Origin: Sphingomonas immobilis
GTDB lineage: Bacteria; Pseudomonadota; Alphaproteobacteria; Sphingomonadales; Sphingomonadaceae
DNA: 64,000 nt
Assembly (NCBI RefSeq): GCF_030580995.1
Contig: NZ_JAUQSZ010000002.1
Location: 62,001-126,000 of the forward strand
Direction of reading: 5' to 3'
This document shows, piece by piece, positions 8,540 through 16,999 of this stretch (its first letter is position 1; every line of letters begins with the position of its first letter). A program made the translations under genes and the position numbers. The notes under the pieces are model-generated. The model did not search any database, was not told where the DNA came from, and saw only the letters and a list, made by a program, of their open reading frames with translations.

Positions 8540-9613
8540 TCAGAAATCGGTCCCGAGCGTCAGCGCCACGCCGGAGTTCGGCGCGGCATTGCCCGCGACG
8601 CGCTGCCGCCAGTCGAGCGACAGCCGCGCCGTCCTGCCCACGATCGGGATCGCCGCGCTGACCGACGGCCCGATATCGAGCCGCTCGGCCCCGCGCTGCG
8701 CCCCGCCCCACAGCCCCGCGCCGAGCGCGACCGGCACCGGGCCCAGTTTCACGATCTCGCGCGACAGCCGCAGTGCGCCATCGACATAGCCCTGGGTATC
8801 GCCGCGGTGGATCGCGCCCGCCTGGCCGTATCCTTCGAGCCGGAAGCCCTGCGCCACCGGCAGCGGCCCGAAGCCGCCGACCACGCCGATCGCCGGGCCG
8901 CTCTTGCCGCCGTTGAGGGCGAAGCGCTGTTCCGCGACGATCCGCACCGGCAGCCGCGTCGGCTGCCATTCGACGCCGATCGCCGCTTCCTTCAGCCCCG
9001 GCCCGAGCGGGCTGGTGACGCGCCCCGCGATCGCGACGCGGCGATTGTCCGTCAACGCATAGGCCAGTCGCAGCCCCGCCTGCGACCCGCCGAGCTGCCC
9101 GCCGATCACGCCGTTGCTCGCCCCCGATCCGTCGCGCGCGACCAGCCAAAAGCTGCCCGACAGCCGCGACGGGTTGCGCGCCGCGCCGGGCGGCGCAGGC
9201 TGCGGCACGCCCGGCACCAGCGGCGGCGGTAGCGCAGCCTCGTCCTCAGGCGGGCCGAAGCGCACGAAGGCCAGCAAGGCGAGCGCGGTCCGCCCTGGAT
9301 CGCCCGCCCTGATCGGGCCCGCGTGCTGCGGCGCATAGGGCAGGCGCGCCAGTGCCGGGGGCGGCGCATAGTCCGACTGCGGCCAGATCGAATAGCGCAC
9401 GCGCGGCTGCAACGGCTCCGGCGGCAGGAACGTCTCCACCCGCGCGCCCGTATCGTCGCGCAAGGCCAGGATCGGCGCGGCCTCATGCACGATCCGCCGC
9501 ACCGGCTCCGCGCCCGGCCACAGCATCAGGACGCGCAGGCTCACCCAGCCGATCGCCAGCCCGCCCAGAAACCGCAAGGGACGCCCCCGGCCCCTCCTTT
9601 CCGGCCTCGTCAT
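8540..9613 (-). CDS. Small NfrA-like protein: N-terminal anchor plus C-terminal beta-barrel-type domain
   Basis: A 357-residue protein with a basic N-terminus and a hydrophobic segment at about 14-33 (signal or anchor), a proline-rich linker to about residue 145, then alternating strands typical of a small outer-membrane barrel ending in a C-terminal Phe (LGTDF). The upstream glycosyltransferase gene overlaps it by four bases (ATGA). In enterobacteria the equivalent partner, NfrA, is about 990 residues with tetratricopeptide repeats before its barrel; these are absent here. I infer an outer-membrane partner for polysaccharide export, but there is no clear family motif, and hypothetical protein would also be a fair label. 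Confidence 0.6.
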   Translation of the reverse strand: MTRPERRGRGRPLRFLGGLAIGWVSLRVLMLWPGAEPVRRIVHEAAPILALRDDTGARVETFLPPEPLQPRVRYSIWPQSDYAPPPALARLPYAPQHAGPIRAGDPGRTALALLAFVRFGPPEDEAALPPPLVPGVPQPAPPGAARNPSRLSGSFWLVARDGSGASNGVIGGQLGGSQAGLRLAYALTDNRRVAIAGRVTSPLGPGLKEAAIGVEWQPTRLPVRIVAEQRFALNGGKSGPAIGVVGGFGPLPVAQGFRLEGYGQAGAIHRGDTQGYVDGALRLSREIVKLGPVPVALGAGLWGGAQRGAERLDIGPSVSAAIPIVGRTARLSLDWRQRVAGNAAPNSGVALTLGTDF

Positions 9614-10971
9614 CCGGCGAGACCCTCTTCGGCAAGCGTGCGGTCATCGGGGAAGGCGTGCGTCGTCTTGTCCCAGCGCAGCGGTGCCCCGCGCAGCATC
9701 GCGACATAGCGCCACACCGCCCGCCGCGCCGCCAGCAAGGCGATGAGATTGCCGGCAAGCGCGCGCGGCAGCGACAGCACCGCCTCGACCGGCCCATAGG
9801 CCATTCCCGTAAACAGCGCACGCGACGCGAGCCGCCAGAGCAGCAGCCCGAGATTGACCGTCAGCAGCAGGCTTACGCTCGCGGCCAGCCCGGGGGCGGG
9901 CGTTCCGCTCAATATGTGCGCCACTTCCGACAGGCCCCAGGCCACCAGCGCGACATAGGCGGCGGCGAGCACCAGCACCGCGGTCGGCGCGCGGCGGTCG
10001 CGCATCCGCATCCAATGCTCGCGCCAGTCGGCGATGTGGCTCCAGCCCACGCGGTCCCACCCCGCGAGCGCGATGCCCGTCATCCAGCGCGCCTTCTGCT
10101 TCACCGCCGCTTCGATCGTATCGGGGAAATAGGCATGGACCGCGATCAGCGGCCCGTCCTCGGACTCGCGCACCCGCGCGAACGTCCCCTGCCCGACCAG
10201 CAGGCCGAGCTCGTAATCCTCGGTCAGGCTGCCCGCGTCGAACGGCCGCCCGTTGCGCGCGCCCGACAACGCCTCGAGCGCATCGCGCGCGATCGCGCAA
10301 CCGACGCCCGCCAGCGGCAGGCCCGCGCCGATCGCATGGCGCACGACCATCTGCTTGCCGTGGCTGTCGGCGAATTCATCGGCATAGTGGCCCGAGACCA
10401 GCGCCGCCTTGAGGTCTTTCTTGCGCTCGATCAGCGGCACCACCGGCAATTGCACGGTCGGGTGCGTGTCGATCAGCGCATCGAACACGCGCAATTCGTG
10501 ACGGTGAACCACGTCCTCGGCATCGTGGATCACCACCGCGACCGCGCGGCCGCCGTGCGTCGCCTCGTCGCGGGCGAGCGCACCCCAGATCGCGTTGAGG
10601 CAATCCGCCTTGGTCGTCGGGCCCTTGTCGCTGCCGATCACGACACGCACCCGGTCGTCCTTTTCCGCGACCGCCGCCGCCGCCGCGATCGTCTCGCGGT
10701 CATTGGGATACGTGCCGACATAGATGCGGTAATCGTCATGTTCGAACCGCTCGAGCGTGGAGCGCAGCATCCGGCCGATCACCGCCGATTCGTCCCAGGC
10801 GGCGACGAACACCGCGATCCGCCGCGGCACGGCGCGCGCCGGATATCCGGCGATCGTCGCAGGCCTGCGCGCGCTGCCGAACCGCCGCCGCGCCGCGACC
10901 GCCAGATACACGGCATCGACCAGCAGATCGTCGAGCCCGCCGATCAGAAACCCGACGGCCGCGAACAGCAT
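9610..10971 (-). CDS. Membrane glycosyltransferase family 2, NfrB-like
   Basis: A 453-residue inner-membrane glycosyltransferase. It has an N-terminal hydrophobic segment with GGLDDLLVD (residues 11-19), then a GT-A domain with HDAED (149-153, DxD site), TED (250-252) and QKARW (292-296, the QxxRW motif of processive synthases), followed by two or more C-terminal membrane helices. The GGLDDL start and layout fit the N4 receptor protein NfrB, which belongs to an exopolysaccharide synthesis and export pair. The frame stays open upstream (to about 11025) without a good ATG/GTG/TTG codon, so the ATG at 10971 is used although a few residues may be missing. Its stop overlaps the start of the barrel-protein gene. 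Confidence 0.82.
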   Translation of the reverse strand: MLFAAVGFLIGGLDDLLVDAVYLAVAARRRFGSARRPATIAGYPARAVPRRIAVFVAAWDESAVIGRMLRSTLERFEHDDYRIYVGTYPNDRETIAAAAAVAEKDDRVRVVIGSDKGPTTKADCLNAIWGALARDEATHGGRAVAVVIHDAEDVVHRHELRVFDALIDTHPTVQLPVVPLIERKKDLKAALVSGHYADEFADSHGKQMVVRHAIGAGLPLAGVGCAIARDALEALSGARNGRPFDAGSLTEDYELGLLVGQGTFARVRESEDGPLIAVHAYFPDTIEAAVKQKARWMTGIALAGWDRVGWSHIADWREHWMRMRDRRAPTAVLVLAAAYVALVAWGLSEVAHILSGTPAPGLAASVSLLLTVNLGLLLWRLASRALFTGMAYGPVEAVLSLPRALAGNLIALLAARRAVWRYVAMLRGAPLRWDKTTHAFPDDRTLAEEGLAG

Positions 10972-11178
10972 CGTCTCACGCGTGACCGCGTCGATCGCGG
11001 TAATGGCGATTTCCCCGACGTTCAGATGCTTGTCCCCCCGGCAATATCCTTCGCCTGCCTGCCTTCATTCCGCAACAGTGGAAGTCGATCAAGCGTCACG
11101 ATTGCCGCGATTCGGCGCTGGACTTGTCCCGGTGCCGCGCCGTAGCGTCGCACGAAAGACGTACGGAGAGGACGTTCG

Positions 11179-14100
11179 ATGAAGCTGATGGGCCGTATCG
11201 CGCTGCTGATGATGGCGATCGCCCCGGTCGCGGCGTTCGGCGATGCGTCCCCGCAGGTGGTTCTCGCCACCCCCGGCGTCGGCGACGGTGCGATCGAGCG
11301 CTTCACCACGCGCTTCAGCCAGCCGATGGTCGCGCTTGGCGATCCCCGCGCGACATCGCCCTACACCGTCGATTGCGCGATGGCGGGCACCGGCCGCTGG
11401 GTCGATCCGCAGACCTATGTTTATGAGTTCGAGAAGGGATTGCCCGGCGGCACCGTCTGCACCTTCACGCTTGCCGACAAGCTCAAGAGCGTCTCGGGCT
11501 ATGAGGTCACCGGCCAGCGCGCGTTCAAGGTCGATGCCGGCGGGCCGGTCGCGCGCGCCGTGCTGCCCGCGCAATATGACGGCGCGATCGAGGAGGACCA
11601 GACCTTCCTCGTCGCCGCCAATTTGCCCGCGACCGCGGCCTCGATCAACGCCAACGCTTACTGCGCGGTCGATGGCATCGGCGAGAAGATCCCGGTCGAT
11701 ATCCTCCCGGTCGACCTCGCGAAGCTGATCTCGGACATGGGGACGAGCGACTGGAACGTCCGCAACTTCCTCGAAAATGCCGGCCTTCCCGCCAAGGTGC
11801 CCGACAGCGCCGCCGACCGGCAGAAGGCGTATGGCGCGGTCGTCGCGCTGAAATGCCGCCGCCCGCTACCGCCGGGCCGTGACGTCGCCTTGATGTGGGG
11901 CGCCAACATCGCCTCGGCTGCCGGCAAGATCGCCGGCGCGGACCAGAAGTTCGACTTCAAGGTGCGCGAGCCCTTCTCCGCGCGCTTCGAATGCAGCCGC
12001 GTCAACGCGCAGGCGGGCTGCTCGCCGGTCGAGAAGGCCTATGTCCGCTTCACCGCGCCGATCGCCATGTCGGATGCGAAGCAGATCGCCATCACCACGG
12101 CGGACGGCAAGACGATCGCGCCGAAGTTCGACAAGGACGACGAGAAGAAGGCGACGATCAGCGACATCACCTTCGCCAGTCCTCTCCCGCCCGCCACCAA
12201 GGCGACGGTGGCGATCCCGGCGGGGCTGAAGGACGAGAGCGGCCGAACCTTGCAGAACGCCAAGCGCTTCCCGCTCGAAGTGCGCTTCGACGAGGCGCCG
12301 CCGCTCATCAAGTTCGCCGCCAATTTCGGCATTCTCGAGGCGAAGCAGGGCGGCGTGCTGCCCGTCACCGTCCGCAACGTCGAGCCCGATCTGCAGGGCC
12401 ATAATATCGCCATGCCCGGCCAGACCTTGCGCGTCGCGGGATCGGACGGGCAGGTCGCGCAGTGGCTGCGCACCGTCGGCAAGGCGGGCGATTACGCCAG
12501 CCACGAGATCAAGCAGGGCGACAAGGATGTAACGATCAACGACACCGGCGCGACCTCGATCATGCCGACCGGCGAGGGCTCGCCGATCAAGCTCGGCCTG
12601 CCCGGCAAGGGCAAGGATTTCGAGGTGATGGGCATCCCCCTCACCAAGCCCGGCTTCTACGTCGTCGAACTGGCCAGCCCCGTGCTCGGCCAGGCTTTGC
12701 TCGGCCGCAAGGAACCGCGCTTCGTCGCCTCGGCCGCGCTCGTCACCAACATGGCGGTGCATTTCAAATGGGGCCGCGAGCGCAGCCTCGCCTGGGTGAC
12801 CTATCTCGACACCGGCAAGCCCGTCGCCAATGCCGAGGTGCGCATTTCCGACAGTTGCACCGGCCAGCAATATGTCCACGGCGCGACCGACCGCACCGGC
12901 GGCGTCATGGTGCCCGCGGGCCTGCCCGACCCCGAAACCTATGGCAGTTGCGAGGGCGACAGCCATCCGCTGATGGTCTCGGCCCGGCTCGGCGACGATT
13001 TCAGCTTCACGCTCACCGATTGGGGTGAGGGCATCAAGCCGTACGATTTCGACCTGCCCTACGGCTATTCCGCGCCCGGCCAGCTGCTCCACACCGTGTT
13101 CGACCGCGCACTCGTCCTTCAGGGCGAGACGATCAACATGAAGCATATCCTGCGGACGTCGGTCGGCACCGGCTTCGGCATGGCGCCGGCGGTAACGGGC
13201 ACGCTGCACCTCTCGCACCGCGGCTCCGACACGAGCTTCGACCTGCCCGTCACGATCGACGCGAACGGCATCGGCGAATCCGCCTGGACCGCGCCGCAAG
13301 GCGCGCCGATGGGCGACTACGACGTCAGCATCGTCAAGGCGGACGGCACGACGGTCAGCTCGGGCCAGTCGTTCAAGCTCGACGAATACAAGCTCCCGAC
13401 GATGCGCGCGACCGTCACCGGCCCGAAGGACGCCGCCGTCCGCCCGACGACGATGCCGCTCGATCTGTTCGTCGGCTATCTCTCCGGCGGGGGTGCCGCC
13501 AATCTGCCGGTCGATCTGCGCGTCGGCTATTTCGCGCGCTCGACCACGCCCGAGGGCTATGAGGGCTATACGTTCGGCGGCGCCAAGGTGGTCGAGGGCA
13601 CCAAGCCCCTCAACGGCGACGGCGAGGAGGAGCAGACCCCGCTCCCGCCCACGCAGACCTTGCCCGCCACGTTGCGGGCCGACGGCACCGCCAAATCGAC
13701 CATCGACGTGCCGCAGACATTGGACGGCGCGACCGACATGCTGGTCGAGATGGATTATCAGGACGCCAACGGCCAGGTGCTGACCGCCTCCAAGCGCATC
13801 CCCGTCTTCCCCAGCAACGTGCAGCTCGGCGTCAAGACCGACGGCTGGCTGATGAAGCAGGACGACCTGCGCCTGCGCTTCGTCGCGCTCGACACCTCGG
13901 GCAAGCCGATCGCCAACCAGTCGGTCGCGGTCGCCCTCTATTCGCGAAAGATCCTCACCGCGCGGCGGCGGCTGATCGGCGGCTTCTACGCCTACGACAA
14001 CCAGATGACGACGGCGAAACTGTCGGCTTCCTGCAGCGCCACCACCGACGCGCAGGGCCTCGCCACCTGCAAGGTCGATCCCGGCCTGTCGGGCGAGGTC

Positions 14101-16992
14101 TATGCCGTCGCCACCACCAAGGACGCCAATGGCAACGAGGCGCGCGCCACCACCTCGGTCTGGCTGGCGGGCGACGACGATTGGTGGTTCGGCGGCGACA
14201 ATGGCGACCGCATGGACGTCGTTCCCGAAAAGCCGAGCTACGCGGCGGGCGAGACCGGCCGCTTCCAGGTCCGCATGCCCTTCCGCCAGGCGACCGCGCT
14301 CGTCACGGTCGAGCGCGAGGGCGTGCTCTCCAGCTTCGTGACGCAGATTTCGGGCACCGATCCGGTGGTCGAGGTGCCGATGCCGGGCAGCTACGCGCCC
14401 GACGTGTTCGTATCGGTGATGGTCGTGCGCGGCCGCACCGAAAGCGGCTTCTGGAGCTGGGTCGACGGCATCGCCCGCTCGCTCGGCCTCTCCAGCGCGC
14501 CGCCCGAGGGGCAGGAGCCGACCGCATTGGTCGATCTCGCCAAGCCGAGCTACCGGCTCGGCATCGCCAAGGTTAAGGTCGGGTGGGAGGCGCACAAGCT
14601 CGCCGTCACCGTCACGCCCGACCGCGACACGAAGAAGGCCTATGCCGCGCGCGACGTGGCGCAGGTCGAGATCGCGGTGAAGACCCCCGACGGCAAGCCC
14701 GCGCGCGAGGCCGACGTCGCCTTCGCCGCCGTCGACCAGGCGTTGCTCCAGCTCGCGCCCAACGACAGCTGGGACGTGCTGACCGCGGTGATGGGCGAAC
14801 GCCCGATCTCCGTCCTCACCTCGACCGCGCAGACGCAGGTCGTCGGCAAGCGCCACTACGGGAAGAAAGCGGTCGAGGCGGGCGGCGGCGGCGGCGCGGA
14901 TTCCTCCGGCCTCAACCGCGAGAATTTCCAGCCGGTGCTGCTGTGGAAGGGCCATGTCCAGTTGGACGGCAGCGGCCGTGCGAAGGTCGCGGTGCCGCTG
15001 TCGGACGCGCTCTCCTCGTTCAAGCTCGTCGCCATCGCCACGCAGGGCGCGCAACTCTACGGCACCGGCATGGCCGACGTCCGCACTGCGCAGGATCTGT
15101 CGATCTACGCCGCGATGCCGCCGCTGGTCCGTTCGGGCGATTTCTACGCCGCGGCCTTCACGCTCCGCAACGGCTCCGACAAGCCGATGACGGTGACGGC
15201 GACCGTCGACGTCACGCCGCGCGTCGCCAAGGGCAATCCGCTCACGCTCACCATTCCGGCCGGCGGCGCGTCGCCGATCGCGTGGAATCTGACCGCGCCC
15301 GAAAACGTCGCCAACCTGCGCTGGCACGTCACCGTCAAGGCGGCGAACGCCAAGGCCGCCGACCAGATCAGCGTCGGGCAGGAGGTCATTCCCGCGCTGC
15401 CGGTCGAAGTCTGGGCGGCGACGCTCGCGCGCGTCGGCGACAATACCAGCATTCCGATCAACCGCCCGGCGGGGGCGCTCGCGGGTCGCGGCACGGTCGA
15501 CATCCGCCTCGCCGATACGCTCGCGCCGCCGCTCGCCGGGGTGCGCAGCTTCATGGCGGCCTATCCCTACACCTGTTTCGAACAGCGCCTGTCGCGCGCG
15601 GTCGCGCTCGGCGACGGCGGGCAGTGGAGTTCGCTCGCGGGCGACATCCCGGCCTATCAGGCGCCCGACGGCCTGCTGCGCTACTGGCCGTCCGACTCGC
15701 TGAAAGGATCAGAGGCGCTCACCGCCTATGTCCTGTCGATGACGTCGGAGGCCGGCTTCCCGATCCCCGACGCCCCGCGCACGAAAATGATCGAGGCGAT
15801 GAAGGCGGTGCTCGACGGGCGTCTCCGCAACGAGACCTATGGCGATCCGCGCCTCCAGAAGATCGCCGCCTTCGCCGCCCTCGCCCGCGCAGGCGCGGCG
15901 ACCCCGGCGATGGTCGGCCAGTTGCAGATGACGCCGAAGGACATGCCCTCCGCCACGCTCGCCGATTACATGCTGGCGATCGACAAGGTGCCGGGCCTCG
16001 CCAACGCCGCCGCCTTGCGCACCAGTGCCGAGGGCGAGCTGCGCACGCGCCTCGTCTATGAAGGCACGCGGCTCGATCTGTCGGACAAGGCGAACAGCAT
16101 CTGGTGGCTGATGTCCTCCACCGACGAGGCTTCGATCAAGGCGGTGATCGCCACGCTCGGCCGTCCCGGCTGGCAGGACGAGGCGGCGAAGATGATGGTC
16201 GGCGTCTCGCTGCGCCAGTTGAAGGGCCATTGGGACACGACCACCGCCAACGCCTGGGGCACGATCGCCGCGCGCAAGTTCGCGTCGATCTATCCGGCGA
16301 CGGCGATCACCGGCGCGACAGACCTGACGCTCGCCGGCCGGACGATCACCAAGCCATGGCCGCTCAGCCCCGACCAGCGCGTCGCCAGCTTCGCGCTGCC
16401 GCCCGCGCAGACGCCGCTCGTCATGCGCCAGTCGGGCGGCGCGGGGCCGTGGGCGAACGTCTCGGTCTCGGCCGCCGTGCCGCTGCTGAAGCCGCTGTTC
16501 AACGGCTACCGCATGGTGCGCAAGGTCGATGTCGTGCAGGCGCGCGTGCCCGGCAGGCTGACGCGCGGCGACGTCCTCAAGATCACCATCGCGGTGGAGG
16601 CGAGCGCAGAACGCAACTGGGTGGTCATCAACGATCCGATCCCGGCAGGCGCGACGATCATCGGCAATCTCGGCGGCCAGTCCGAGATGCTGGCGAGCCA
16701 GGGCCAGGCGGGAGACGGCACGCGCTTCAACTTCCGCGATGCCGACGGCAAGCTGTGGGACGTGCAGGCGGGTGTCTCGGCCGCCTATGTCGAGCGCCGC
16801 AATGACAGCTGGCGCGCCTATTTCGACTGGGTGCCGCGCGGCACATTCGCCGCCTCGTACCTGATCCGCCTCAACGGCGCGGGCCATTTCTCGATGCCGC
16901 CAAGCCGCGTCGAGGCGATGTACTCGCCCGAGATCCGCGCGCAGGTGCCGATCGCCCCGGTGGACATCGCGCAGATCAGCACGAAGAAATGA
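11179..16992 (+). CDS. Bacterial alpha-2-macroglobulin (YfhM-like) with thioester site
   Basis: A 1937-residue periplasmic protease trap. A cleavable signal peptide spans residues 1 to about 22 with no lipobox cysteine, unlike the lipoprotein of E. coli. MG domains follow, then the A2M region and the thioester motif CFEQ at 1466-1469 (CLEQ in E. coli), so the Cys and Gln that form the thioester are intact. Bacterial A2Ms are thought to trap foreign proteases in the periplasm, and are typically encoded with PBP1C, as here, where pbpC follows seven bases downstream. The ATG at 11179 has a good GGAGAGG ribosome-binding site. A Gly-rich insertion (about residues 1235-1240) lies between domains. 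Confidence 0.95.
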   Translation: MKLMGRIALLMMAIAPVAAFGDASPQVVLATPGVGDGAIERFTTRFSQPMVALGDPRATSPYTVDCAMAGTGRWVDPQTYVYEFEKGLPGGTVCTFTLADKLKSVSGYEVTGQRAFKVDAGGPVARAVLPAQYDGAIEEDQTFLVAANLPATAASINANAYCAVDGIGEKIPVDILPVDLAKLISDMGTSDWNVRNFLENAGLPAKVPDSAADRQKAYGAVVALKCRRPLPPGRDVALMWGANIASAAGKIAGADQKFDFKVREPFSARFECSRVNAQAGCSPVEKAYVRFTAPIAMSDAKQIAITTADGKTIAPKFDKDDEKKATISDITFASPLPPATKATVAIPAGLKDESGRTLQNAKRFPLEVRFDEAPPLIKFAANFGILEAKQGGVLPVTVRNVEPDLQGHNIAMPGQTLRVAGSDGQVAQWLRTVGKAGDYASHEIKQGDKDVTINDTGATSIMPTGEGSPIKLGLPGKGKDFEVMGIPLTKPGFYVVELASPVLGQALLGRKEPRFVASAALVTNMAVHFKWGRERSLAWVTYLDTGKPVANAEVRISDSCTGQQYVHGATDRTGGVMVPAGLPDPETYGSCEGDSHPLMVSARLGDDFSFTLTDWGEGIKPYDFDLPYGYSAPGQLLHTVFDRALVLQGETINMKHILRTSVGTGFGMAPAVTGTLHLSHRGSDTSFDLPVTIDANGIGESAWTAPQGAPMGDYDVSIVKADGTTVSSGQSFKLDEYKLPTMRATVTGPKDAAVRPTTMPLDLFVGYLSGGGAANLPVDLRVGYFARSTTPEGYEGYTFGGAKVVEGTKPLNGDGEEEQTPLPPTQTLPATLRADGTAKSTIDVPQTLDGATDMLVEMDYQDANGQVLTASKRIPVFPSNVQLGVKTDGWLMKQDDLRLRFVALDTSGKPIANQSVAVALYSRKILTARRRLIGGFYAYDNQMTTAKLSASCSATTDAQGLATCKVDPGLSGEVYAVATTKDANGNEARATTSVWLAGDDDWWFGGDNGDRMDVVPEKPSYAAGETGRFQVRMPFRQATALVTVEREGVLSSFVTQISGTDPVVEVPMPGSYAPDVFVSVMVVRGRTESGFWSWVDGIARSLGLSSAPPEGQEPTALVDLAKPSYRLGIAKVKVGWEAHKLAVTVTPDRDTKKAYAARDVAQVEIAVKTPDGKPAREADVAFAAVDQALLQLAPNDSWDVLTAVMGERPISVLTSTAQTQVVGKRHYGKKAVEAGGGGGADSSGLNRENFQPVLLWKGHVQLDGSGRAKVAVPLSDALSSFKLVAIATQGAQLYGTGMADVRTAQDLSIYAAMPPLVRSGDFYAAAFTLRNGSDKPMTVTATVDVTPRVAKGNPLTLTIPAGGASPIAWNLTAPENVANLRWHVTVKAANAKAADQISVGQEVIPALPVEVWAATLARVGDNTSIPINRPAGALAGRGTVDIRLADTLAPPLAGVRSFMAAYPYTCFEQRLSRAVALGDGGQWSSLAGDIPAYQAPDGLLRYWPSDSLKGSEALTAYVLSMTSEAGFPIPDAPRTKMIEAMKAVLDGRLRNETYGDPRLQKIAAFAALARAGAATPAMVGQLQMTPKDMPSATLADYMLAIDKVPGLANAAALRTSAEGELRTRLVYEGTRLDLSDKANSIWWLMSSTDEASIKAVIATLGRPGWQDEAAKMMVGVSLRQLKGHWDTTTANAWGTIAARKFASIYPATAITGATDLTLAGRTITKPWPLSPDQRVASFALPPAQTPLVMRQSGGAGPWANVSVSAAVPLLKPLFNGYRMVRKVDVVQARVPGRLTRGDVLKITIAVEASAERNWVVINDPIPAGATIIGNLGGQSEMLASQGQAGDGTRFNFRDADGKLWDVQAGVSAAYVERRNDSWRAYFDWVPRGTFAASYLIRLNGAGHFSMPPSRVEAMYSPEIRAQVPIAPVDIAQISTKK

Positions 16993-16999
16993 TGGCGCA

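Noticed and set aside
11866..15327. A 1153-codon minus-strand open frame opposite the alpha-2-macroglobulin gene
   Set aside because: Typical high-GC antisense shadow: no motif, a biased Arg/Asp/Gly/Ala composition, and fully covered by a recognisable plus-strand protein.
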